From Aphrocallistes beatrix (lineage: Eukaryota; Porifera; Hexactinellida; Sceptrulophora; Aphrocallistidae): 64,000 nucleotides of DNA. The stretch spans positions 1,221,001 to 1,285,000 of the forward strand of contig OY725506.1 in NCBI GenBank assembly GCA_963281255.1. The letters are read 5' to 3'. This document shows, in pieces, positions 11,795-21,765 of this stretch; the stretch's first letter is position 1; each line of letters starts with the position of its first letter. The notes below the pieces were generated by a model. That model made no database searches. It was not told the origin of the DNA and saw nothing but the letters and a program-made list of their open reading frames with translations. The translations under genes and the position numbers were made by a program.

Positions 11795-12030
11795 TATTGC
11801 TTAAATTACGTTTTATTTTTAGATTTATTTATTGTTTACAGCTATTTAGTTGTGTTTCTTTATTCTGATTAAGATTGGGACAAAATTGGGACACAACTGC
11901 GACAGGATTAAGATTGGGACAACTTTTCATAAAAAGTCCGATATACTTGTCTGAGCAGATTCGGAAACCCTAAACTCTAGACATCCATCAATTGTTGAGG
12001 TAATAAACTAAAATATTCCCAAACGCTTGA

Positions 12031-12120
12031 TTCTAATAAGTCAAGTTGACAAAAGGAGAGGAACCAATTCAGAGCGAGCGAAATTTCGCTCGGAACTGAT
12101 TTATCTCCTTGTGCAAACTG
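12031..12120. repeat. Foldback element, copy 1
   Basis: Arms AAAAGGAGAG.AACCA.TTC and the complementary GAA.TG.TTTATCTCCTT surround a GCGAGCGAAATTTCGCTC palindrome. A better-preserved copy lies at 49011-49117. Confidence 0.7.
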
Positions 12121-12746
12121 AATAATATAAATGGTGAGTAGTTGTTCTTGTAATTGAACAGTTTCAATTTAAGGATAAAGTAAAGGTTATTTTCTTCCTA
12201 TACAGTATGGTTATTTTAAGTGGCTTTCAGTCCATATCTAGTTATATCCAGTGCTTAGTATCTCCTAATTTTATATTTTGTAAGTCTCTATTTGAGATAT
12301 AATTGTATATATTCATACTATATTATATCCATCATAAACATTATAGCTTATAAGAGCAAAATTTGGTGATGCTACTTTCAAGTTGTGGACATTATTGTAT
12401 CGGAAAATGAAATGACTTTAATGGAATTCTGATTGAAATAAGATAGGGTTCTGATAGAGACCGCAATCCACTCTACAATAGACCCGCCTAAAATGTATTT
12501 TTCCTCCCACTTGATATTGAATACTTCAACCCTCAGAATCTAGGTGGGTGACCCATTTTTGAAATATTGTTCAGACCGAAGCGAAGAGTGGAACTGAAGA
12601 GGTGATTATGAATTACTCAACTAAACACATTTGATTATATGAAAAAGATCCCTCATATACAAGAGAGCATAAAACAATCACTGAGTACAAACTTACTGGC
12701 CTATCTAATGTTTAGCAATAACAATACTTTTGAGCTCATTAAGAAA

Positions 12747-15700
12747 TTAAGAATCCTCTTTAACTTGGGCTTTTGCAAAGTTGACAAACAGCTGATCAAG
12801 GGTTGTCTGACTGACTCCGTAATCGAGGATGTCCAACCGATCCTTATGCCCCTCCATACACCTGAAAATGTAGGAATATTTCAAGTTTTGCGATGGGAGA
12901 GAATAGTTAAGAGTTGTGTTATGCTCTTCAATCAGTTCTGCACCCTCGAAAGTGGTATTAACAAACTCTTTAATATTATCGATCGTAGTCTGATTCTCCG
13001 TCCTGTTCAAACCTTGCTTAACGCGTAGAGATAGTGTGTACCCTTCCCCGAACTTGTTTTTCAAATGCTGTGTGCTTCCAAAGCATTTGAATTCACCGTT
13101 CACCATGATGGCCAGTTTCGTGCACAGCGCTTCACACTCTTCCATTGAGTGAGAGCTGAGTACGATGCAGCGTCCTTCTCTTGTCAAACTGAGCAATGCT
13201 TCCCAGAAACAACGCCTGCCGCCCGGATCCATTCCTGTCGTAGGTTCATCCATCAGTAATATGGGTGCGTTGCCAATGAGAGCGCATGCGGCACTGAGTT
13301 TGCGCTTATTCCCACCACTGTATTGGCCACTCTGTTGATTCGCGTATCTTCCCAGACCCATTCGATCCAATTCAACAGTGACTAAGCTGTCAATGCAGTT
13401 ACTGGGAACGCCACGAATTCTCGCGTACATTGATAGCTGCTGTTTCGCAGTCATGTAACTGTTGAGTGCATCAAACTGTGGACAGTAACCAACAATTTGT
13501 CGGACTTTTCTCTGATCTTTACGAATATCAAACCCACCAACTAATGCAGTCCCACTGCTACATCGAAGGTTTCCGGCTAAAATTTCAAAAGTAGTCGTTT
13601 TTCCCGCTCCATTAATCCCTAACAAACCGAAACAATCTCCATATTCGAGTCCCAGACATATTTGGTTGACGGCAAACTTCTGCTTGCGTCTGCGAAATAC
13701 GTTTCCAGGATAAATCTTGCTAATGTTCTGTATGCAAACCGCTTGTCCCGTTCCGTTGGAATTTGTGATTCGAGTTCTCTCATCGGCAACATCGTTGTCT
13801 TCATCAGTCAATGGCTTATTCGCCCCTTTCCTGTGGCATAATATTTCCAGAATCCTTGCATCCAGTTTAAACCTTTCTATGGCCAAGGTTAAAATGAAAA
13901 ATATCAAACCAACCGCAAGTGGAACAACAATATAGACGAAGACGCCAGGATGTTCAAATTTGAATAGAAGGTCTCTGATAGTCTCTTCACATTGGTCTAG
14001 AGCTATTCCAGGGGGTAGAATTCGGCACCTTTGTATTTGATTTCGTATCTGATTTATCCCAGTGGCAAGGGAGTAACTGGGAAATATTGAGAAGATATAA
14101 TCCAACGTGTCAGTTGTGTCCGCACCACTTGAAAATCTGACAACCTCTCTTGTTAATAGTTGTATTAGATAGGAGAAGAAAAATATAATGATGGTTAAAG
14201 AGTATCCGACTAATTGAGTTTTGAATAAAAAACTGACGAAATATGTTGCAAAGAGACTGCCTATGCCATAGGATAGCAAGAGGAGGTATATTAGAATTAA
14301 GTTTTCGCCCGTAAAACCTGCGAGGTCAAAAATGGGGAAAAGAAAGAAAACAAACGTACACGAAACTAATGTGACTACAAGGTCCCAGAGCATAATGCCC
14401 AACCAATAGGCAATGGGATCTAAACCTGATACGAACTGTAAGAATTTAGATCTTCTACTCTTCTCTTCTAGTGGGAATATGATGAAACTGCCCGTAAGAA
14501 TCGAAAGACCGAAAACGAGGAAGACAGATAGGGAAATATTTAAATAAAATTCGATAAAATATTTACCTTGCATCGGCAATTCATTATTCTCGTATCTTGG
14601 AAGAGGATGGTTATTTACAGTTATTTTGGGCGGTGTTCCATTGAACCCCATTCTTTTCCAACTGTTGTAAAACTGGTAATTGTGTAGAACAGCCAATGCA
14701 GTGGGTGCCGTGTGCAGTCCTTGATTGTTGTACCACAGGGTAACTCGGTCAGGTCGAGTTAAATCAGGAAACACTTTCCCTATACTTGAATTCGCACATT
14801 TACCAAAATTACCTAATACCGTATTCCGTGGGTCAATCTTATCCGTTGTGATCCCTAGTAGGAAGCTAGCGTAAAATGCTCTAACATTTCTCTGCATTTC
14901 TCTAAGCAGATACTCAGTGATGTACACTGATTTAACGTTAAGAAGTGGCGATAAGGTAGATTCGTTTGTATTGGATATGAAAGGAACTGGTTTGGGGCAT
15001 GAAGAGTCTTCTGAAGCTATACTACATCGTGTGCATTGTAGACAGGATCGGTAACCGAAGTTGGTATATGCATGGCAAAAGAATAAATCCTGAGTTGTTC
15101 TCAGTGCGCAATACCGGTCTAACATCTGAAATTCATAATCGCAGCATTGCATCGGTTGAGTATTATTCTGGATGGAATTGACGAGATCGGAGTAGCCTGA
15201 GAATATGCTTGTTTCCTTAACAAATGGTGTTAGCCTGCTGAAATCAGAGATATAGTCCAGTGAAAAGTTATCTGGCAGAGTACTCACAGGACCAGGAACC
15301 TCCATATGGAAGAGAGAGGCAAAGTTTGGATAAGAGGTTGCTTCCTGAATGGACAATTGGATTTTCGGATCTGGTCCTGGTGGTGGGTTTCCAAACTTGA
15401 GTACGGCTAGTCCAAGTGCAGTGAATATTAGTGGCAGAAAGAACTGCAGTATAGTAAACTCATATCGACGTACACTATACCAAGCTTTTTTCACGATTAC
15501 AGCCCACAACTGTTGAAACCATAATTGAACCCCTTGATTTAGTGTTAATTTTTGATTAACCACTTCCTTAGGTTGTGTGATTTCTGTTTTTTCAGAATTG
15601 ATTATTGTACTTGTCCTGTAACGACCGTTCTCCGAATCTTTCCTTAACAAACCTATTTCGACATTGCCAGTATTCTTGTTTGAATGCACTTCCGTGACAT

Positions 15701-18700
15701 CAGTAATTTGAACGTCAGATGTACCATCATTAATAATGCTTAGAAACACATCTTCCATAGTTGTATACGATATGCCATAGCTCTTAATCCCTAATTGGTC
15801 CGAACTGTCCTCAAGCAATTGAAAAAGGTTCTCAAGCTTGGAACGATCGCTTGACGGGATAACGAATGAAATTTCAGCGTTTAAATCATCCTCAATGCGT
15901 GCATTTGGTAGGATGGTATTGATTTGATGCTGCACTTGCGAAGGATCAAGAGTAGGAGACTTTACCAAAGTCAAATGATAACCAATTCCGAATTTGTTCT
16001 TTAGAAAGAGAGAAGAACCACAGCATTTGAGTACTCCGTCTGAAAGGATGGCGATCCTATCTCCCAGAATATCTGCTTCATCCAGGTGGTGAGTCGTGAG
16101 TAGCATTGTACGGTTTTGTTTGTACTTGAGTAGGAGGTCCCAAGTTGTTCTCCTGGAGTATGGATCAACACCTATATATCAGGAAATATTGTGAATTTAA
16201 TTTCTGTTCTCATGTAGAAAGATTTGGTGTATGTACAGTGGAATTCGCTTAATAGCAACTCGGGTTTTGCTCACAAAAAGGTAGCTAATACGCGAAGTTG
16301 ATAACAAGGGAACAGAATCAATACAAAATCTACACTTGGGACTTGGAAATTTGTTGCTAAAAAGCGAACTCTATTGTAATTGATGCTATCTTTGCAAAGT
16401 TAAGTGTGAACTAACCGGAAGTAGGTTCATCTAATATAATGATGCTGGTGTCTCCAATCAGAGCTAAGCCTACAGATAGTGTCCTTTTCATCCCGCCTGA
16501 CAGGTTCTGAGATTGGGTATTCACTTTAGCTTCTAGTTTTGTATCGGATAACATCTCTAACACCTGCGAGTTAGCTTGCTTCCAACCCCACACACCTTTG
16601 AGACGAATGAAGAAGTGTAGATGCTCCTTGACAGTCAGCCGATCGAATAGGATATTTGACTGAGGACATATTCCCAGGTGTTTGTGTATGCTGTCCATGG
16701 CGTGTAGGATGTTCCTCTCCTCAATGTACGCAGTGCCTATATTTAGATGGTATTGATGTCATTCGTAATAGATTTATTCTAAGACCAATTAGTGAAGTAG
16801 TATTTATTAATACATCTACGTATTATTATACAATTGCCGCTATAATGACTCTATTCAACTTCGTAGGTTCATCCATTAATGATACTGGTGCATGGCCGTA
16901 GGAAACAGGTTTTATAAACTGTATTAGTTCTATGGGTGATAAGGTGGATGAGCCTCAACACTTTGATTGACATAATAGCAATGGCCTTGCCACTTTTTGT
17001 GTGCTTCTGACGGCAATGTAGTGGCAGTTAAGATAAACCGTGAAAGCAATTATATCGCTTTCTATCATTAGATATTACATTCGATTCATGCTGATGACTC
17101 ATTTAACGATGAATTTTGGAATTGTTATAAAAGTTGGAGATTACCTTTTGTCGGAGGGAACAATCCAGTCAGTATGGAGATGAGTGTACTCTTTCCTGCT
17201 CCATTATGGCCTAACAGAGCCGTTATCTGTCCTTTGTACATGTTCAATGATAGCTCATTCAATGCCTTCTTCGAACGAGTGTATTTCTTAGTTAAGTTCT
17301 CTATCCTAATTCCAACAGTTGCATCTGCTGGCTCAAGTTCAAACCCTTCAGGCAAACTCGTCACTCCTTTTGTAGAATCTGCGAAGCGACGAATAGAGCG
17401 ACCGAACCAGTAGGAATAAGTGAATGGGAAATAAAACGGCTTTCTTATCCCGTACTTTTTAGGCAAAACTTCATCCAAATACCAAGTTAGTACGAATTGG
17501 ATTATTGAGGTGAATATCAGCATTGCGTATACATGCAAAAGGTTGAACTGATCCTTCCCATATGTCGGCATTGCAATATTATTCCATGTAATGCCTCTCT
17601 CTTCAATCTCACGCGACGTGAATATGTGCGTAGACATTGCAAAGCAGGTATTTCCTAGTAAGCAAGCTAGAATTTTCGAATACAACGGGAGATCATCATA
17701 ATTGGTGAACAGAAAGAAGTATGGGAAGAACGTCATGAACCAGACCAGGAATGAGACGAGGAGTGCGATACGTGATGACGTAAAGAAGGTACTGATTAAG
17801 AATGCTAACGAGATCATGTATATGATGTAGAGGATGTACCATATGAAGATGATGAGGATGTTACTGTGGATGAATATGCTGCAGTATCGAAGAAGCAGTG
17901 TTACGCATAGGACCACGATTGCCATGAATATGAACTGTTTCACAAACCAAGCCAGCCAGTTGACCCAATTGGAGAGTCCCATCATTTTCATTGATTCTCG
18001 TAGTCGTGTCTCCTTTTCTTGGACAATTTCTTTTGTGATTATTCCTGCGGTGAAAATAAAGCTGAACACAAGGATGATGGGCAAGATCAGTGTTAGATTT
18101 TGTACAAAAGTAACGCTAGTGTATTTTGGATATGGAAATTGCCTGACGTCAATAGGCAATTGTGTAGGGATGTAATCCTGTGTATTGTTGGATATTCTTG
18201 AGGCTATGATAGACTGCACCAATGCATCTTGTAAGGTTAGGAATCCCTCTTGGATGTAGTCTCTTGTTGTTCTGGGACCGATATTCCTCTCCCTGGGTTC
18301 GACTCTATTCGTCATCCATCTGGTGGAGCCGAATCGGTTGAGCTGGTTGAGGCGGATGGTCAAGTCTATTTCTCCTCCCACCTCATTGAGTATGATCCCT
18401 GCTACGACCGGTCTGTAGATCCTATGTAAACAAGAAATTTCATTGAAAGCTGACTCTGATAGCATAGAGATAATATTAGTTTCTGCTACTCGTACGAAAT
18501 ATTAAATGAACAGTTCAAGGCTCTAATATTCTAAAGAATATCACCGAATTTTTCGTAGTTTTTATATTATTCCGACTTATATATTAATATGCTGCACACC
18601 TACCCATTTCTTTCCAATTGACGTTGACAAATATAAGGATTGGTCGACGAGAAATCTGATGCATTGATGCGGCTGAAGAATTCTAAAGAGAGCTGCTCTA

Positions 18701-19097
18701 TCTCTTGTTCATTAGCTGCGGGAACGAGATCTATCGTCAAATTCGGAATTGCTAAGACCTGAATAGTTCTTTGCATTATTGAGGTTATTTCCGGAGAATT
18801 AGGTGTGTAGAAATAGGTGAATTTACAGCTATCACTCTCAGATTGATGAACACGATCGGGAAGTAGGGAAGAATCGAATTGCAAGCTTATGGCATCAAAT
18901 GTACTGAAACAAGAAGTTTCACTTGGGTCGAGTGCGAGACGGAGCAGTACAAGCGCAAACACGCCAATCATTGGGAATAGAATTTCAACAATTGTCCCGA
19001 CGGGTCTCCTGAACTGAAGCATGAAGTTCTTCCACAATAGGAGAGAGAACTGGAGGAATGTTTTCTTCCAGTACAGCTGAAAATTTTGTAACTTCAT
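12747..19097 (-). CDS. ABCA-class (ABCA3-like) full-length lipid transporter, four exons
   Basis: A full ABC transporter of subfamily A, which moves lipids across or out of membranes. Exons (minus strand): 19097-18604, 18421-17145, 16736-16416, 16171-12747; all donors are GT and acceptors AG, phases agree, giving about 1838 residues. Order: start MKLQNFQLYWKKTFLQFSLL with LLWKNFMLQFRRP; TM1; lumenal loop; TM2-6 with ETRLRESMKMMGLSNWVNWL; NBD1 Walker A GHNGAGKST at the end of exon 2; signature LSGGMKR and Walker B IIILDEP in exon 3; TSGVDPYSRR and the H-loop TTHHLDEAD start exon 4; second TM block with a Cys-rich lumenal loop; NBD2 Walker A GINGAGKTTT, signature YSGGNKRKLS, Walker B ILLMDEPTTGMDP, H-loop SSHSMEECE. 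Both ATPase sites look intact. The loop lengths and the MKMMGLS motif favour ABCA3-type over ABCA1. The 3.4 kb last exon holds more than half of the protein. Confidence 0.93.
16236..16376. mobile_element. pogo/Tigger-like MITE inside ABCA intron 3
   Basis: It begins CAGTGGAATTCGCTTAATAG and ends with the inverted GCTAAAAAGCGAACTCTATTG, flanked by TA. It fills most of the 244-bp intron without disturbing the splice sites. Confidence 0.65.
16859..16897 (-). pseudogene. Relic of an ABC-transporter Walker B segment within ABCA intron 2
   Basis: On the minus strand 13 codons read GHAPVSLMDEPTK. The matching part of NBD2 in the same gene reads GNAPILLMDEPTT, with about 30 of 39 bases identical. 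The frame loses similarity immediately after and meets a stop soon. It looks like a remnant of a duplicated exon or of a tandem ABCA paralogue. Confidence 0.6.
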
Positions 19098-19853
19098 TTC
19101 GTGCGGTCAAATCCCAAAGTTTTTTATTTAATTATAAATTGAATAATTAAATATGAACTGGGATGTTGACTGTGTTCGATCTTTTGGAGGAAACTGATAC
19201 TTAATTACCAGAGCAGAATAGTTAGTAAGGAAGTTGTTAAATAACTCAAGTTTGCAGATCTTTTATAGAAAAATAAAAATTGATCATCTGATAAATCAGA
19301 GCAAATAAATGGAGCAGTCAAGTAATCAGAATTGGAACATATAACATATTTGATTTAGAGCATTAAACCATTTACAAATTGGAGCAGAATCGATTTGTGA
19401 AATACTTAGTAGTAAATGTTATTTATTATATTGGACATGTTTAAGCGGTATTCATTAGCTTTATTCATTAGCTTTTTTGGACATATATTATGTTACATAT
19501 TGAGCAATGTTTAATCTTTGCTAATATACAAATTTTTGAATCTATTGCCACGAATGGATTCAATACTATGTAGCTTTCCCGAATTTTGTGATTTTTTCCT
19601 TATTTTACGAAAAATTTTATCCCAAGATACTTTCCTATACGTATAATAACTTATTTATTAACCGCAATGTGTATGTGTGTTCAAGTCACTTGGTTACTGT
19701 ACTTTCGAGAATTTGCAATCCTACACTTTACTTCAATAAACGTACGTAAACACAGTATATGCGTGATCACAGCCGCAATTAGGTTCTGATCGCTGGGTAA
19801 TTATACTGCTCAATATATTGCTTAGCAGGGTGGACGCGCTCTATACTTTAGTA

Positions 19854-20255
19854 CAGTTGAAACCGGGTTTTTTTGACACCCCATTTGCACGAAAAAATGT
19901 CAAAAAAACCCGATTGTCAAAAAAACCCAGTGTTGCGCATACCACTACGAAGAAAATATATTTTAGAGGTCATAGTAAGAATTATTAAGTATGTAAAGGT
20001 TAATTTCTTGACTCCGTAGTCGTTGGCAATTGCCGTCAGAGGGTGACCCTTGTCGAGACGCAGGACTATCTCGTGCCTTTCCGTCAGTGTCAGACGTTTT
20101 TGTTTTGTTATGGATGTCATGAAATAATTGCTGAAAATTGGGTGTCAAAAAACACGGTGTCAACTGTACATAAAACTCAGATTTCTACACCAACAATTGT
20201 CAAAAAATACCGATTGTCAAAAAAACCCAGTGTCAAAAAAACCCGGTTTCGACTG
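19854..20255. mobile_element. Internally deleted pogo/Tigger element with 25-bp TIRs
   Basis: The ends CAGTTGAAACCGGGTTTTTT (continuing to TTGACA) and its complement differ at one of 25 bases and are flanked by TA. TTGACA / TGTCAAAAAAACCC motifs repeat inside. The element carries a minus-strand fragment of a CENP-B/psq-type transposase N-terminus. It is about 400 bp and non-autonomous. Confidence 0.85.
19917..20120 (-). pseudogene. Pogo/Tigger transposase N-terminal HTH fragment
   Basis: It reads KQKRLTLTERHEIVLRLDKG then HPLTAIANDYGVKK. This is the CENP-B N-terminal/psq helix-turn-helix pattern (R.LTL.E..EI...L..G.....IA..YGV.K) of Tigger-type transposases. It runs off into unrelated sequence after the recognition helix. 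It lies within matching TIRs, so it defines the parent family of the CAGT-ended MITEs in this window. Confidence 0.72.
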
Positions 20256-20698
20256 TAGTGATATGATTTGTGTTCCATATTTTGCATAAATTTGTATTTT
20301 GAAGGTAAAAAACTCGAGCTCTTAACTAGTAAGAAATTTTAGATAGATTGTATATATTTAATCCAATTTTTACTTGAACAATCTATGATGATTATATTTG
20401 ATGTAACGTATTAGCGAAAGAATAGAAGTATGTTTTTCACACCTCTGGTTGGTATTCCCCTGGAACTGCCATCTCGAGCTATCTACTGATATCTACTCCG
20501 CTTTATTATATTCACCCGAAGTGAATTTAAAAAGTAAGTATGGTTATTATTAAGTCATCAATTACATAACAATCATTGCAAGGTATTAGTGTAAAAATAG
20601 ACAATTTTTGAACAGTTCAATCGATTTGATAAAATTTGTATTATTTGTCATGCATTCTCAGTATTTGCATATTGCGGGGTGTGGAAGAATAGTGTCAT

Positions 20699-21691
20699 TT
20701 AATGGTGATGGTTCAATGGTAGATTTTTGCCCGTAGACATCCATGGATGTTCTAGGACTTGTTCGAGAGTGAGTCTCTCTGTAGGATCTGCTCTCAGTAA
20801 TCGAGAGATCAGATCTTTCGCTTCAGGAGAGATGTCTTTCCAAATGTCATCATCGAACTTGTACCTTGCACTCTGGACGTTGTTGAACATGGTGTGACTG
20901 ACAGATCTCCTGTGTATCTCCGAGAAGAAGGGGGGAGTGCTGGATAGCATGCAGTAGAGTATGACGCCTAGTGCCCATATGTCACACCTCCGGTCGTAGG
21001 GTTTGGATAGTTCTGCTGGATCCAGTTGGTAGTTGTATCTGTTGTCTTTACACAGAACTTCTGGAGCTACGTAGAACGGAGTGTATTCTGGACGAGTGGG
21101 ACGAGAGCTCTCCTCACAAGATGTCCCGAAGTCACACAGTTTGACACACAACTCTTTACCTCCCTCTCTTTCTGAAATCAGAATGTTTTCAGGTTTCAGG
21201 TCTCTGTGTATAATCCCATGTTTGTGTACTGTGTGCAGACCTGACACGATCTGTTTCATGATAGGGACAGCTGTCTCTTCTTTGACACCTCTGTTGTCTC
21301 TTATGTAAGTGAAGAGGCTTCCTTTCTGTAGCTCCATGACCACGTAGAAGTACTTGGTTCCTGCTTTAGCATCTGGATGATGGCCAGCACATGTGAAGAC
21401 GTCAATGATCGGGACGACGTATTCTGATTCCTGACATTTTGTGTGGAATGTTATTTCATTCTTTCCCCTTTTGTTGTGTTTTAGTATTTTCAATGCATAT
21501 AAGCTGCCTGTTTCTTTACTTTTGCATTTGAATACCTCTCCTGAGACTCCCTTCCCTAAGGGTGAATGCAAGAACAGCTCATAATGCTTTCTTATATCAG
21601 ATTCCTTTATGATATTTTTTCTGTTCTCCCCCTTCTTGAAACTAACTCCTGTTGAGTTAATTGATTTAACCATTGATTTGACTTGTTTCAT
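20699..21691 (-). CDS. Kinase K2: minimal MAPKAPK5-like Ser/Thr kinase, single exon
   Basis: 330 residues, intronless. Motifs as in K1: LGKGVSGEV, Lys68, Glu79, HRD 162-164, DFG 187-189, YVAPE, HPWM. The activation-loop Thr of MAPKAPKs is replaced by Arg200. From the glycine loop to HPWM only two residues differ from K1 (His/Tyr after LFT, Ile/Val in MFNN.QSA). In contrast the first ~45 residues (MKQVKSMVKS...) are only roughly half identical to K1. The C-terminus has a short unique tail, STGKNLPLNHHH. The start is the first ATG after the TATA box and aligns with K1. A (TA)n tract lies in the presumed 5' UTR. Confidence 0.88.
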   Translation of the reverse strand: MKQVKSMVKSINSTGVSFKKGENRKNIIKESDIRKHYELFLHSPLGKGVSGEVFKCKSKETGSLYALKILKHNKRGKNEITFHTKCQESEYVVPIIDVFTCAGHHPDAKAGTKYFYVVMELQKGSLFTYIRDNRGVKEETAVPIMKQIVSGLHTVHKHGIIHRDLKPENILISEREGGKELCVKLCDFGTSCEESSRPTRPEYTPFYVAPEVLCKDNRYNYQLDPAELSKPYDRRCDIWALGVILYCMLSSTPPFFSEIHRRSVSHTMFNNVQSARYKFDDDIWKDISPEAKDLISRLLRADPTERLTLEQVLEHPWMSTGKNLPLNHHH

Positions 21692-21756
21692 TGTAAGCTG
21701 AGTTTCTCAATGGTTAATCTCTTATCATACATATATATATATATATATCCTTGAAG

Positions 21757-21765
21757 TATTTATAG
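21757..21765 (-). promoter_or_regulatory. TATA box of kinase K2
   Basis: CTATAAATA, followed by CTTCAAGG; K1 has CTATAAATACTACAAG at its own box. It lies 66-74 bp upstream of the ATG. A (TA)n run at about 21729-21748 lies between the box and the ATG. Confidence 0.7.

Larger units (their letters stand above)
10647..12746. other. Repeat-rich intergenic region between K1 and ABCA
   Basis: This 2.1 kb holds a perfect 16-bp-arm hairpin (11287-11321), a 35-bp tandem array (about 11335-11467), a transposase fragment (11519-11794), a duplicated TTTAGTTGTGTTTCTTTATT / GATTGGGACAACTTTTC segment on both sides of that fragment, and a foldback element (about 12031-12120). The last part is presumed ABCA 3' UTR. 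Confidence 0.6.
19098..20698. other. Intergenic region between ABCA 5' end and K2
   Basis: AT-rich sequence with the presumed ABCA promoter (no TATA box recognised) and one pogo-like element at 19854-20255. Nothing else recognised. Confidence 0.5.

Noticed and set aside
12639..13028. 129-codon plus-strand frame at the ABCA 3' end
   Set aside because: Antisense shadow of the NBD2 end of ABCA.
16656..16901. 81-codon plus-strand frame over ABCA exon 3 and intron 2
   Set aside because: Overlaps a supported exon on the other strand; the meaningful content is the minus-strand Walker B relic.
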